64,000 nt of DNA from Tetrahymena elliotti 4EA (GCA_000231825.2 JH720293.1:3626826-3690825); one strand, 5' to 3'. Shown: positions 37,010-50,600, counted from the stretch's first letter. Made by a program: numbers and translations. Notes: generated by a model not told the origin, from the letters alone.

Positions 37010-38730
37010 ATGTCATATGATAATAAAAACTAAATAGTACTGATAAATTAAAATTCTGATACACCAGGAAAATATAGAACAACTAAAATTGGCTGTTAAT
37101 ATTGTTAATATGATTCTTCTCCGTTAAATTTATAACATTGTTCATTAGATAAAGATTTAGATTTATATTAGAAAAGTTTTGAAATAAGTGTTTAATAGCA
37201 AGAAATTGGGAATGAATATGATTAAAATTTATTGTCCTCTGATTTATAGTTACAAGAACAAGAATCTTTTGCAGATGATAAAATATGTTAGAAACATTTA
37301 TTACTAGCTGACAAAATTTAAAAGTTTTATTAACCAAAAAAAAATAAAATTGAGTGTTAAGATGATCTGAAAAATTATAATTCTGATTAATAAGCAAAAT
37401 ATAAAATCGAAGATGAAAATTATTCTATTCTGTCAAATTTTTCATATGACCAATTCGCTTAAGCTTAAGCTTAAGATTTAGAAATATATGTAAGTTTTTA
37501 ACAGATCTAACAACAGTAGCAGGAAATAGGGAATAAATATTAAGATTCTATTTTATAGCAAGAAGAAGAAGAAGAGTCGACTGCAGATGATATAAAGCAT
37601 GAGGAACATTTATCCCAAAAAATAGTAAAATTATTATATTTTAAAATGTGAAGTTACTTATTAATAAATGGTTTTTATATTAAAATTAGTTTGTTGTGAA
37701 TGTAGGTGAAATATTTTATTTTAAAAGAAAAATTAACAACTCAAGGAACATTTTCAAAGGATATTCAGAATGTTTAAGTTAAAAGGTCGTAGGAGTTATG
37801 ATGAATAAAGCAAGTTAAAATTATATTTAGCTTAATATAGCAAACAGAGTAATAAACCACAATAAAAAAAGCAATTATTTCAATGTTGAGTTGTATCAAA
37901 TTACTTATAAATGTGTAAAATCATAGTATAAATTTATTGAGCTTTATCAAGAATTTAATGAGAATTCTGCTATTTATTCTATACAAAAGTATTATAAGGG
38001 TAGTCTTTATGATCTCATCTAAGCAAGAAAGAAATTAAACATGCCCTTCTCATAAAATGAGCTAAAAGAAATATTCAATAGATTGATATTATTAGGTAAA
38101 TGCCTTGAAGATTTAAAAATTTATCATGAAAACTTTACACCATCTAAAATTTTGTTGAATTTTAATAAAAAAACTGGTAAATTTGACAGCAAAACCATGA
38201 TAATATCTTCTTTATAAAATAGCTACATTTTCAATAATAAGCATGCTTACTTTAGTTCTTAAAATTATGACTTTGAGTAGATATAGTTTACAGGATATAT
38301 TTCTCCAGAAATTTATAATTTTGATGCAAACATTTTTGTTTTTAAATAAAATTCTTATGCTATTGGCTTATTTATGCTTAATTGTCTTACCTTTGATCTA
38401 TTTACAGACTCTAGCTTTTTGAACTAATTTAACAAAGGAATGCAAAAATTAGAGAATGAAAATTTAGAAGATGATTTAAAAAAGAGTATTTTTTATCTTT
38501 TAAAATAGTAATAAGAAGATAGATACACTTGTTCAGATGTCATAGATTTCTTATAAAATAGAACTAAGCCAAATGTTGACAAAATAAAAGAAAAAGAGTA
38601 TGTCTAAAATAATTCTACAAAGATTGATTTGATATAATAAAAAGGTTAATATGAAACCACTAATCATAGTCAACCTAACAAATAATCGTTTGAGGAGTTT
38701 TAATAAATTTCAGAGAAAGAAAATGATTGA
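37010..38730 (+). CDS. Degenerate protein kinase-like protein (pseudokinase) with Gln-rich N-terminus
   Basis: Exons 37010-37624 and 37690-38730; 551 aa. An in-frame TGA directly precedes the ATG. Residues 1-205 are Gln/Glu/Asp-rich and contain two similar blocks (QEIGNEYDQ..ESFADDK and QEIGNKYQD..ESTADDI). The kinase-like part follows: GEIFYFKRKI, KVVGVMMNKA where VAIK is expected (no Lys), KYYKGSLYDLIQARKKL as the hinge and D-helix, HENFTPSKILLNFN for HRDxxxxN, and MIISSLQNS where DFG should be. GYISPEIYNF aligns with the APE region and SYAIGLFMLNCLTF with the F helix. All three catalytic signatures are lost, so activity is very unlikely. It lies head-to-head with another degenerate kinase. 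Confidence 0.75.
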
Positions 38731-40604
38731 AAGCTATAAAAACAATATTAATATTTAGAAAAAATCTCTCTGCATAAATTAAATTTGAAAGTAAGATAAT
38801 AAATTTCCTGTGAGTTTTCTTTGTTTATCATGATGAAAATATTTATTAGGTATACTTTCTACAGAAAAATATAAAATATTTATTAGTTTGATCAAAAATA
38901 CAAACATTTAGTTAAAGTTAAAGGCAATCATTAAAGAAGAATTCCAAATGCATATTCCTCTTTTAGTTCAAGCATAAAAGTTTGATTTATTAAAATTACT
39001 TTTTAGTAATTAAATTTAATGACAGAGAGAACATAAACATCGTATTAAAGTCTATGATGTTATAAGAATGAATTTTAAATAATCCATAATAAAGCATCGA
39101 AATAGAAATAGAAAATAAAATTTTCCCCTTGTGAAATAGAAAAAATTGTAAGAATTACAAAACATAAAGAGATAGATTAATCCTTGATCAAGATTTTTGA
39201 TAGAAAATTTCTAATATTAATACAAAACAAATAAATAAACTGCATGCAAATAGTAATAGATTTCAAAAATGGAATGAACCCTTAATAAACAAAAAATTCT
39301 GTAAAAAGCAAACATTTTCAATAAAGTATATTAAAATCAATAACAAATAAATTCACTCTAATGACTAAAAACAAAAATATATATTTAGTTAAATTTTTAG
39401 TTACAAATATTCTGTTGTAGAATATGTATAATTTTAATTTTTTAAATTATTATTTATTTATTCAAATGCAAAATTCCTTTCTGTTTTTTAATAGCAAATA
39501 AATAAATATTTCTTTTTCTCAGTTTTTGATTGGAAAATATAAATTAAAAAGAGTATACATTAATTTTCAATACTTTCCAAAAATATTTGAAATATTAATT
39601 TCAAATTAATTAGAAAACTAATAAGAAAACAGATTTTTAAAAATAATTATGATAGAAAATAAATATTTTTAATAATTAAACATATTCTTTTATTCTTAAA
39701 TATTAAAAATCAATTAAATTATTTTAAATCAATTTATTCATCTTTAAAACAATTTGCTTAGATTTACGATTTAAACTTGAGAAGAAATTAACACTATTTT
39801 TAACACAAATATCATGAGATATTTACAAATTTAATATAAAATGTTTAGTGTGGAGTTAGGGTAGGTGATGTAGAAAAATGAGGAGTATTAATTTAGTATT
39901 TTTTAATTTATCCAAATATACAGCGCTTCATTTTTATTTTTGAGATATAAATTATTTAAAAAAATCATCTTTAAAAAGACTAAATTTTATTTCATTTTAA
40001 ATCAAATTATTTTCTTTAATCAATATTATCTCTATTATTTATTACACCATTTTTATTCACTTAATGATTTATTGATAAGAGAAAACATAGATTTAAAATT
40101 TATCATTTCAGAAAATCTTTTGGAAAGTCAATAAAAATAAAATTTTAAGAAACATTTTAAAAATTTAATTTAATATTTAGTTTCTTAATTTATTTGCTGA
40201 AAACTAAACAAATAATTTTATCTTCTTTATTTATTTATTGCTTCAAATTAGCTAAAATTATTTGAATTTTTAAATTACTATAAAGAATTTGATCTTATCT
40301 TAATTGTTGATATTTTTTACTTTAGATATTTATTTTATCTTTTTTGGTATGTTTATGATATATTTTTTAGCTCTTAAAAATAACTCTTATCTTTTTCAGT
40401 AGCCCTATTTTTATAAAAATAATAAATAAATTTTTTATCTGAATTTGGTAAAATTTCAATAGATTTATTTATCAATTATTTATTAAATATTATTTTAAAT
40501 TTTATCTTAATATCAATATTAAGAGGGTAATTTTTCTTAAATTTTAATATGAATAATTAAGGATATTTATAATTAGATAGAATTAGAAATTTCAAAAAAT
40601 AATC
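38731..40604. other. AT-rich intergenic spacer
   Basis: Between two plus-strand genes. A 51-codon open stretch at about 38830-38985 (MMKIFIRYTFYRKIQNIY...) and another near 39070-39190 (MNFKQSIIKHRNRNRKQNFP...) are weakly coding-like but have no supported splicing or homology. They could be decayed exons. The rest is low-complexity A/T. Confidence 0.45.
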
Positions 40605-41297
40605 ATGATAAAAGATGAAATGCAAACTTAGCTTTTACAAGTTATTCCCTTAAATCAATTAGATTCCTAAAGCTTAAGCGAGGAAGCCCTATAAAACATA
40701 AGATTAGAACTTCTACTACTAGGCTCTTAATGTGAAAAATATTAATGCTTTATTAAAAATTTTCATCCTTCTTTATTGTATTATCAGTAGATAGATAGAA
40801 ATAATAATTTTAAAAACTTCTAATTTAACATTTAGGAATGTGAAGTTTTATTTTTTTAGCAATATGTTCATAACCAATTTTAAGAGATAGATTATAATAT
40901 TTTTGATGAAATTTAGAAAAATTCATTTTCAATGGTAAAGTTTAATGATGATTAAAAATAAATCGAATTATGTGTATTTCAGGCTATTGAAAAAACCTTC
41001 TTATTTTTATAAGATGGTGAAAATTTTCTTTAAAAAAATAATAATCTTATTAATAAATTTCAATATTGTCAAATGAATCAGTGTCAAAACGAATATTTTA
41101 ATAAGACTTAGTAAAATTGTTAAGATAAATATAAATTTATATTATAACCTATGCATAATTATCCTGATATCACAACGACATATTACCCCTAAGAAAGCAA
41201 TCATGACGAATAAAATATTTACTAAGAAGAAGATATGATAAGAGATGAACAAACAGATTACTCTGAAGAATATAAGGTTAAGATAGGAAATATTTGA
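40605..41297 (+). CDS. Unrecognised Gln/Asn-rich protein
   Basis: An open frame from ATG 40605 to TGA 41295-41297 gives 230 aa, beginning MIKDEMQTQLLQVIPLNQLD. An in-phase intron at 40944-40991 (GTAAAG..TTTCAG, 48 bp) is possible and would shorten the protein. Composition is hydrophilic and coding-like up to EEDMIRDEQTDYSEEYK near 41275. The same frame continues open after the TGA for another 670 bp (see next entry), so this may be the 5' part of a longer gene whose intron I could not place. No domain, signal peptide or membrane segment is seen. Confidence 0.5.
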
Positions 41298-41966
41298 TGT
41301 TTTAACGTAAATAATTTAAAATTTAGTAAATATTATTCCTATTTGTAAATAATCTACTTAGATGTAGGCAAGAAAGCCATTTAAAATGCAAAAGCTATAA
41401 AAATATACTTTATACTTAACTTTAGTGTTTATAATATAACTAATATTAAGCTTATTAAGGGCTAAAATACAAAAATTTATAATTCCAAATTATTTTATAA
41501 AGTAGAGGAGATTCTTACTTTTACTTTTTAAGATAAGCATTCTTCCCTTATGTTTTGTCAAAACAAAAAATTACTTTATCAAAAAATATTTGATGAAGAA
41601 TATTTATTTAGTAAAGATTATTAGATTATCAATCATCTTTTACTATATAACTTTACCAAAAAGAAAAATATTCAGTTTTGTTTTAGAAAAATTTGTTTTC
41701 TTTTTCTTCAATTATTAAATATTCTCAAAATAGGTATACCTCAACAAAAATATTTTATTGTTAGTCTAATTAGTTTTAGCAATAAATCATCATCTATCAT
41801 ATATTAATTTAAGAGAAATTATAAAAAAATAGTAGATCTTACCTTTCTAGTTATTGTTGAATTTAGAAGTAGGTAACTAGGATTTAATTCTATTATTTTA
41901 AATCAACAGTATACTCTTATACCTTCTTTATATAGTTAAATATACCAAATCTATATATTACACTGA
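41298..41966 (+). other. Open continuation of the preceding frame after one TGA
   Basis: From 41298 the frame of the preceding gene remains open to TGA 41964-41966, encoding coding-like sequence such as KKAIQNAKAIKIYFILNFSV and FYKVEEILTFTFQDKHSS. No GT..AG pair of the right phase removes the intervening TGA. It may be a downstream exon, the remnant of a gene broken by a nonsense change, or chance in AT-rich DNA. Confidence 0.35.
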
Positions 41967-42472
41967 TTAAAGAATCAACAAATTTAATAAAAGTAATTTA
42001 TTTTTTAGGTTGAGTATTTAATAAAATTACTAATTTATCAAAATGTAATTATTTCTCTTTTAAAAATCTCCTAAAATATAACATAATTTTTAAAAATTGC
42101 TCAGAGCAGATAGAATATCATTTTAAATAATCATTTTGGAAATAATAGTTCACATTATTAGAAATATTAATAATTTAATATTGAAAGAAATTTATAAATC
42201 AAAATAATTATTTTTAGGGATAGAAAAAGAAAAAAATTTAATTAAACTTTTGATTTCAAAAATGAATTTTTAAGAAAAATTTATAAATTTTTGAAAAAGC
42301 GAATTATGATTTTTCAGAAATATTATAATTTTTGAAATATCAATTTTGTAAACAAATAAAAAAATTAAGATAGTTAGTTGATTTTAGTTAAGTCTTTATT
42401 AATTTCTGATTATAATTTTTTTTAATAAATAAAGAAATAAATTTTATTTAACGTCAATCATTTATTTTTTGT
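41967..42472. other. AT-rich spacer between convergent genes
   Basis: Tail-to-tail interval with no feature I can support. Confidence 0.55.
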
Positions 42473-44648
42473 TCAGTTCTAAGCTTTGAATAAAAGTGAA
42501 CTTGTTTATTAGTTTTCTCTTTTTTCATTCAAAAAACTCTTTTTATTCTTTATTTACTCATTTTCATTTTGAGTTTTCAAAAAAGATTTAAGAGGATAAT
42601 TTTCATTAGATTATGGGCTTGTTAAGTAATTCGTTATGTAGTTTTGACAGTTGCTTAAAGGATTTTTAGAATAGCTAGGAGATGAGTATTAATTAGTTAA
42701 TGGTTTGTAATCTGGAATGCTATTTGTCTTTAGATATTATTAAACGTTGGAATCTTTTAAACCAAGGGGACTGGTATTATTAGTAGAGGTACTTTGAGAT
42801 GTAGTAGCAGCAGAAGAAATACAGGACTAAGATAAGAAACTAGAAGAATAGCTCTTAGCACTATCTTTCAAACTGGTAGCTTAGATATTTGTAGAAGTTA
42901 GAGATTCTGGAAGTTTATCTAAAATAGTTAGTTAGCTTTAAACACTCTTGAAGTTTTCGTTGGAGTATATAGTTGAATTAAAATTGTTTGGGCTGATAAT
43001 AGAGCTGTAAGTTGGGTACTGATAATATTATAAACCTGATTATGGAGAATTAAATGTAGATTTATTCTCTAAGATAATGCTTGTGCTTAAATTTGTCTTT
43101 GGAGTTTAAATTGTTTATGCAGAAAGAGGAACAAATAAGATTTTCGACTAAGTTAAGTTATTTTTAATCTCCTCACTAGTTGGAATATAACTGACTTTTT
43201 GTGTTTTTACTCTTTTTTCATTTTACTACTCCTTTTTAGTAAAGTAATCTCCAAAGTATGTTGCTTTGCTTGAATCTTAAATAATACAATTACTATTTGT
43301 ATAGATAGTTTCCTTTTTAAAGCTCAAATTATGTGCAAATGATAAATAGCTAATTTAATAAAAATATTTGTTTAAAATAAAAAATAAAAATCATTTCTTT
43401 TTTATCAATTTTTTATCTTTCAAAAATTCTATTTAGATTGTTTTTTAATATTAATTCATTCTAGAATAACAAGTTACTTGTCTCTCTTAATTTGCAAAGG
43501 TTAATCATCTACTATTTCGTATCTGTGTTCTTTCTCAAGGACAGGATCTTCATACTCAGGATACTAAAAGGAAGAAGCATACAACTCATCATATAGCTTT
43601 GGGTAATTTCTTTTATCAAATGAAGGAATTATATATTAAAATTGTATTATTTAGAATCTATTTAATTTACTTATCATTTAATCTAGCACATCTATTAAAG
43701 CTTGGAGTCTAAAGTCCTTTGTTTGACACATATATATCCTGTTCTTCATAGTTTCTTGTTGTTACAGGAGACTCAAATCTTTTCAAATTTAATTCTGAAT
43801 TTGAGTACTTGTGAGGGCTTAGTCGTACTTCTTTGTAACTAATCACTTCTTCTCTAGCTTTAGGAATATAGCTAAAGCTTTGCTTTATCTCATTAGTCTT
43901 ATAGGTTTCAAAATCAAAGCTTTTATCCCAATTTAGAATAACACTTTGATTTTTATTGAAGCTTATTGTTTCTTTTTAAGTACTAGAGATGGTGTTTTCT
44001 GCTTTACTCTCTGTTGCTAATTAGGCTGGACAGCCTACAAGATTGTTAACCAATTCTAATTTATTTATTAATAAAAACTGAATGAAAAATGCAGATTTCT
44101 CTTTTAATTCATATTTTGAAGTTTTAATGGATTTCTAAAGCAAACTGGTATCATTGATTGATAGAATATGAACATTTCTTCTTAAAAAATGATGAAAAAT
44201 AAAAAAAAATAAAAGTAGAACTATTTTTATTACAAGTTTTTAAGGTAGCAGGAAGTGTTTAGCATTTTTCCATTTTAGTTTGCTTACTTTGTCCTTCACT
44301 TTCCTAGAGATATTTGACTAAAATAAAATTATTTTTATCTTCTGCAGGTTATTATTTTATTTCTTTAATCATCTCTAAATAATTTATTGACTTTATGTTG
44401 CTACTTGGACTTATTGTTGCCTTTACTTGATAATTGTTTAATTTAGGATCTTGCTTTTATTCTCCTTTCGGGCTCAAAAATGAAGAATGTTTTAAGCTAT
44501 TAAGATTTGGAGAACTATCTGCATTCACCTTGACTTTAGAGTAATTCATAGAGTTTTCAAGTTATTTTTTTTGTTCATGGCTGGTATTCGTATCTTTAAC
44601 TTGTCTTGTTAAAATAAGTCTTGATTGAGGTTAGTTTTAGTGAAGCAT
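42473..44648 (-). CDS. Ser/Asn/Gln-rich low-complexity protein, unrecognised
   Basis: Predicted exons (complement): 44288-44648, 43671-44100, 43478-43609, 42473-43349; 599 aa with consistent phase. The first intron (44101-44287) is the weakest: its donor GTAAGC is good, but the acceptor was chosen only because its phase fits. The protein is hydrophilic, with many Ser, Asn, Thr, Lys and Gln residues and scattered SPxx/TPxx sites (e.g. SSPNLNSLKHSSFLSPKGE), suggesting a disordered, possibly phosphorylated protein. One hydrophobic stretch (SAFFIQFLLINKLELVNNLV) is too short and mixed to call a membrane span. No domain is recognised. Confidence 0.65.
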
Positions 44649-44902
44649 TGTTTTCGAATTATTTTAGTTTGTTTATTATTTTTTTTGATAATTAATTAGC
44701 AATTAACAGTATTAGTCTTAATAATAAATAATATAAATTTCATTGTTAAAATTTAATTTATATATTAATGCAAAAAAAAAAAATAAATAAACACCAAAAA
44801 ACCAGGTGAAAAAAGTAAAAGACTCAAAAATTAAACAAAATAAAAATAAACTGTAAACTGTAAAACTGTATGTAGCCGAATAGGCAGTACCTTAGGGTAC
44901 TA

Positions 44903-44925
44903 TACATATATATATATATATATAT
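44903..44925. repeat. TA dinucleotide tract
   Basis: Alternating TA with one interruption (TATACATATATATATATATA and onward), directly after the 6-bp stem. Confidence 0.85.
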
Positions 44926-47525
44926 TAATGCTATCAGAAGGATTTTTTAATTCATAATATTTATTTTTTCATTATCAGTCACCAAAATAAAATAGTGTTA
45001 ACTACATTTAATTTTGCAAAAATTAGACCATTAATAAAAAGCTAGCTGTTTGCATAGTAATCTATTGATAACTTAGACTTATTTAGAATTTTATTTTTTA
45101 ATTAAATAAGACAACACAAGTAGAACTCATTAACAATAAAGTCGAAAGTTATCCGTTAAAATAAATTCAAAGACTACTTTAAAATTCTATTTTTAATTTA
45201 ATAAGATAAAATAAAAATAAAAACCAAAAAGAAATTGTTTAATACAGTAAAAATTATTTTATCTCTTCCTTTCTTTTAAATATAAATAAAATTATTTTTT
45301 ATCATAAATTAATTAATTTTTTAGAATGTAAATAGGACTATATTTATTATAAAAAGAATTAAGAGTATTAGAAATCAAACAAGGTTTTTTATCATAAGAT
45401 ATTTTAAATAAATCAATTAAAAAGTTTCTAATTAGTTTTTCAAAAAGTAGTGTCATTAAAGATAATTTGACAGTAATTTCAATAACATAATAAATGAATA
45501 TTATAAGGAAACAACAAAAAATTAAAGTAACTAGTAAATATTCCACTTTTTTAAAACTTTTCAATATTTTATTTTAAGGTTTTTTGTTACTTACTTTTCA
45601 TCAAAATTTCTATTTTTGTCTTCGTATCATTTATTGATTTCTTTTACTAAATAATTTTCTTACTAATCATAGTTTTTATCATAAATACTAAAATATCAAA
45701 GAAATCCTCTAAATTAAAATAACAAAAATAAGAGAAAAGGTTTTCATTTTATTGAATCTCTTTCTTTTCTAAATAATCTAAAAATTATTTTAAAATTAAA
45801 ATTTTGAATTTTATAATCTATTCTTCTGAAGATTTTCTTATCTAAAAATTATCATAGATTATTTCTTTGTCTTTTAAATTTATTTATTTTATTGGAATAG
45901 TTTATCAAAACTAAAGACTTTAGTTTTCAACTTGTATAAAAATAGTTGATACATTCATACATAATTTTTAAGCTTGAATAATTCTTTGAGTTTCTGTTTT
46001 GCTTAGCTCTTATTATTTAGGTTTGATTTATGTATTTCTAATATGCTTGATAAATAAACTTTTTATTGTTTGAAAAAATATTTAAAATAATTACTTTAAC
46101 AATCAAAAAAATTATTACAGTATTATATTTCTTATCTTTTATTTTATGAATTTTATTACTAATAATTTTATTTTCAAAATTATAATTTTTATATTTAAGG
46201 ATCAATCCTATTTTATTTAAAGTGAATCTTAATAAATTAAAAATTTTTGAATTGATAAATATGAAGTAAATCTTAAGAAACTATGGATGCTTAATTTCTT
46301 TTTTATAATAATTTTGAATTTATTTGCTAATTAATTAAAATCTAAAGAAAATTTGAATATACAAAACTTAAAAATTTAAGGATATGTTTTTCTAAAAACT
46401 CACCATCTTCTTCAAACTCAGCCTTTAAAAAATAAAAAAATAAATATCTTAAATAATATTTTAAAAATAATTATTTTCTTTAACATTTATCTTTTCTTCT
46501 TCATTTGAATCAGCCTTTTTTAAAATCTTACTCATCAACTTTTTTTCAATCAATATTCCTTTTTTCTTTTTATTTAAAAATATCAATATTCTTAAAATAC
46601 CCATTTTTTAAAAATTAAATGCTTACATTTAAATTCTGGTTCATAAAAAATTTTTAAAAGGTAATTAATATTTAGTTATTTTTATGCAGATAAATTCTAA
46701 TCAGATGAGAATCCTATTTTTTAATTATTAGTTATTAATCTATTAAATTTCTATTCAGACTTTTAAGGTTTTTTGAATTTTTTAAATATAAAAATCTAAA
46801 TCTTGCAATTATTTGAATTAGATAATCATTTTCACATTAATTAAGTCAATTTTGTTAATAAAATATTTTTAAAAAAGTTCATAAAATAAAAAAAAATTTT
46901 TTTTCAATTATCTTTTTTGATTACTTAATTTAGATTTTTTTATATTTTTTAATGATGCTTATTTGATAATTTTCAGAAAAAATCTGTCCATTAATTAATT
47001 TATTCATGTTAATTTTTACTGATTATTTTTGAGTAGAAATTAATGATAAATTGAAACATAATTTATTTTACCACCTCTTCCTTAAACATCCTTTAAAAAA
47101 ATAACTTCAAAAAGTGTAAGGATTTTTTAATATTTAATAAAAATCTACTAAATCAACAAGATTTATCTTAAAACAAACTTTTTGACTATAAAATATTATA
47201 AAAATATTAGTAATATTACTATTTAACAGAGTATGATTAGAGGCAGAGAAAAAATTAAATAATTAGATTTCTATTTAGATGAAGATCAATAATAAATCTG
47301 AGAGAAAAATGTTAATTTTACAAAGTCTATCAATTTACAAATTTTATTTTTGTAAAAAATGAGGTTGAAATTTAATGAAGATGTAAAGAAAACATAAAAA
47401 TATGATATAAAACTTAAATTGTTTACAACAATATTTAGTAAAAATATTTATTTAAGCCAGTTTTCTTTATAAGGTTAAAAACCTTTACCTCTAATTTATC
47501 AGCAGAATTCATAAATATATTTGTA

Positions 47526-47546
47526 GTATATATATATATATATATT
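47526..47546. repeat. TA dinucleotide tract
   Basis: Ten alternating TA units about 125 bp upstream of the first receptor-like gene. Confidence 0.85.
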
Positions 47547-47671
47547 ACATTTTAAATGATCTCCAAAGTTTTTAGATTATACTTTTATTAAAGAGTTATC
47601 AATAATTAATTATTAATTGAAAAAAAGTTAGCAAAAAATATCAAAAATTAATTAATTAAGAGCTTTTAGCT

Positions 47672-50600
47672 ATGGCTATAACAGATGAGGAAGCTCAATA
47701 AAAAAATGATAAATATCAAGTAAAACAAGAACAAAAAAGTAGTTTTTTATTCAAGTGCATTTCATAAGAGATTGACAGAAGATAGCTTAAAGAGAATCTT
47801 ATCAGATTCTTTGTTATTTTTATGCCATATAGCATAATGTTATCTATAATAGCTACAGTTTTCTCTCTTTCAATGCATTTTATATATATTAAAAATATGT
47901 AATTCCATTTCTCAAGCTTATGAAGTGAATTTAAAGAATTGTTTTTAAAAAGGTAGAATAACATATAGAATGTTATGATGAATTCCTTCAAAGATTATCT
48001 CAAATACATTAACTAATCTGAATAGTTGAGGCTTTCAATTGGCTTTCAAAGAATATCATCTTAAACACAAACTTTAGGATCATTTGTTAGAAAAATATAA
48101 TCAAATGTTAATTTTTCTGATTTTAGTAATTAATAATTTTTCTATTAATTGCTAATTTATTTTAATATAAATTTTGAGTACTGATAATAAAAAATTTTAT
48201 TTTTGCTATATTAATTAGTTATTGACTAGAATTTAGTTTCCATGCAATATCCAGATAAAAAGTGGAATTTTTTAACTTCAAATGACTTCAACATTGATGA
48301 TATTTGTTAGGCATAGCAGCAATAATAGTATTTTTAGAATGAAAAAAAAAATGATTTTGAATATTGTAAAGCTGTTTGTTATGAATAAATTATTTAAAAT
48401 TAATTTATTTTTACAAAGATAATTAGTAGTATTTTACATGGGCGAACCCATAGATAGGGAGTTGGGATAAGCTAAGCGTAAGTTAAAAATAGTTTATTAT
48501 ATCTTAAATGGCTGTTTTATAATCTTTATCTCCTGCTTATCTTTTGAACTAAAAATACGAAGAAATAAAAACTATGTCTTACTATCTAGTTAATGAAAAA
48601 GATGGAATAAGCGTAGCAAATACTTTCATGTAAAAGAATTTTATTTATTTTTCAAATTGAATTAAAGAAAAAATAGAGTATTTTTTTGACTTTAATTAAA
48701 CCATGTCATTTACAACTTTTTTCGACGCTATTTTGTTTTTGAAATTTTAATTGAAATCTTAATTAAATTTGTTTGTTTTATCAATTTTTCTTATTTAATA
48801 AAAGACCAAGACTTTTATCAAATAATTTTTGGAATTCAGAATTTTTTGGAAGCCCTTTTTCATGCGATGTTGATTAAAATGGGCATAGAAGAGGTTATTT
48901 ATTTAATGATACATCCTAGTTTCATGGTTTTTAATATATGAATCCTAATAACACTTACTGCTATAACCCAAAAATTCCAAATAGCAAAAATAACTGTAAA
49001 TGCGAATACTAAAATTTTAAGAGACTCTTCCCACTTGAAATTCGATGTAGACCATGGTATTTGAGCTCAAATTCATCTTCTTATGTGTACTTTAAAAATC
49101 TTTTTATAAAATTATAAACTTATTTATAATATTAATTTATAAATATATTGAAGCTCTTTTAGTGACCCATATATCGATTACAACTCTAATTCACTTGTTT
49201 CTTCAGCAACGTTTAAGGTTGTTAAATAAAATTAAGATAGTGATAAATTTAAATAAGTGACTCTTTAACAAAATGAAAGAGCTGATACAATTTTGGGATT
49301 AGATTTTAATTTAAAAGAGCTGTAGCTAAGATACAAATAGGAAAATAATTCTACTACAGAATATTCATATATTGTTTCAGCTACAACTAAAAATTTTGAT
49401 GATTTCGTAGGCTATTATGAATACACTGCAATCACCCATCCATAAATTAAAAGTAAAGTTAATAATATTTTTCTTTAAAAAATGTAAATTCATGAATTGA
49501 AACAAAAATTAGACTTTTTAATAATTTCCTACAAAAAATATTTATTCAATTTTTAATAATTTCCTTTGTAAGATATAATTTGATTAATCTACAAAGATCA
49601 TTTATTAAATAATGTACACACCTTTTAATTAATATAAGTAAGAATAAATTCAAAAGTTAGGAAATTAAACTTTTAAAAAATAAAACCCTCTCACAAAAAG
49701 ATTAATTAACTAATTGTTCCTTTAATATTGTTAACAATGAATACTTAATTTAGTTTTTCAAAACTACTTTTCAAAATAAAAGAGTTTAAAGAAAAAGTGT
49801 AAATTTATTTATTTTTTACACTAGCCCTTTAGTTAAACAGCATAAACTATAAAAAGAAAAGAAGGATCATCAAAATTTGATTTCATAGTTTTGATATTTT
49901 TTTAAGTTCATTTCATTTATTTTAGAGATAAATTTTGCTTTACTTTTATGATTATATGTTCACTGAAATACAATATTTTAGCAACCTGGTTTAATTTATA
50001 TTTAATTTTGAAAAATATAGATGAAAAAGCTAAGATTTATGAGCTAGAGTTTTAGAATTCAAGAAACGAAAAGGAAGATACAGAGTAGTTCTTAACTAAA
50101 ACAGATTTTATGAGAAATAGATAAATTAGATTAGATAGTTGCACAAATGAACTGAATTCTATTTCATAAAATTAGTATGAATATATTACCAAAAATGGAA
50201 AAACATTTCTTACTCTTTTTTCTGCTATTTAGATTTGCTATGGTAATCTTTATGAATAAAAAGTATTAACTGTTGGCTATGTTGCAAGATGCATAGAATA
50301 AAGTGTTTATGACTAATACGTATCTTAAATTACTTATTCTATTAATTAAATGAATAAACTTTTCACATATGTTGTTATCAGTTCATTTAGCTTTTTATTT
50401 ATTATGCTTTACTTTTTGCTAAAATAATTTTTGGTGCATAATTTTGATATTCCCATTTCAATTCTAAATAATTTTTTATAGTCCGCTGATTCTAAAGAGT
50501 AAATTGTATCAAATTGAATTTCAGATAATTAAAATTGTGTATATAAATATATTAGTATCCACAAACTCAATCAGATGATAGAAAAAGGAGAATTTAAAAC

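Larger units (their letters stand above)
44649..47671. other. Long AT-rich divergent intergenic region
   Basis: 3 kb between divergent genes. It contains two TA dinucleotide tracts and a small perfect stem (AGTACC..GGTACT near 44887-44902). Open stretches on the minus strand around 45313-45564 are hydrophobic and A/T driven; I do not support them as genes. No RNA gene was recognised. Confidence 0.5.

Noticed and set aside
39850..39885. GT-rich stretch (TGGAGTTAGGGTAGGTGATG) considered as telomeric or chromosome-end sequence
   Set aside because: It is not a run of the ciliate GGGGTT telomere unit and is a single short patch, so it gives no evidence of a chromosome end.
45313..45564. Hydrophobic minus-strand frame of 83 codons (FCCFLIIFIYYVIEITVKLS)
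   Set aside because: It is driven by A/T composition in a long spacer, with no flanking exons or recognisable family. I could not separate it from chance.
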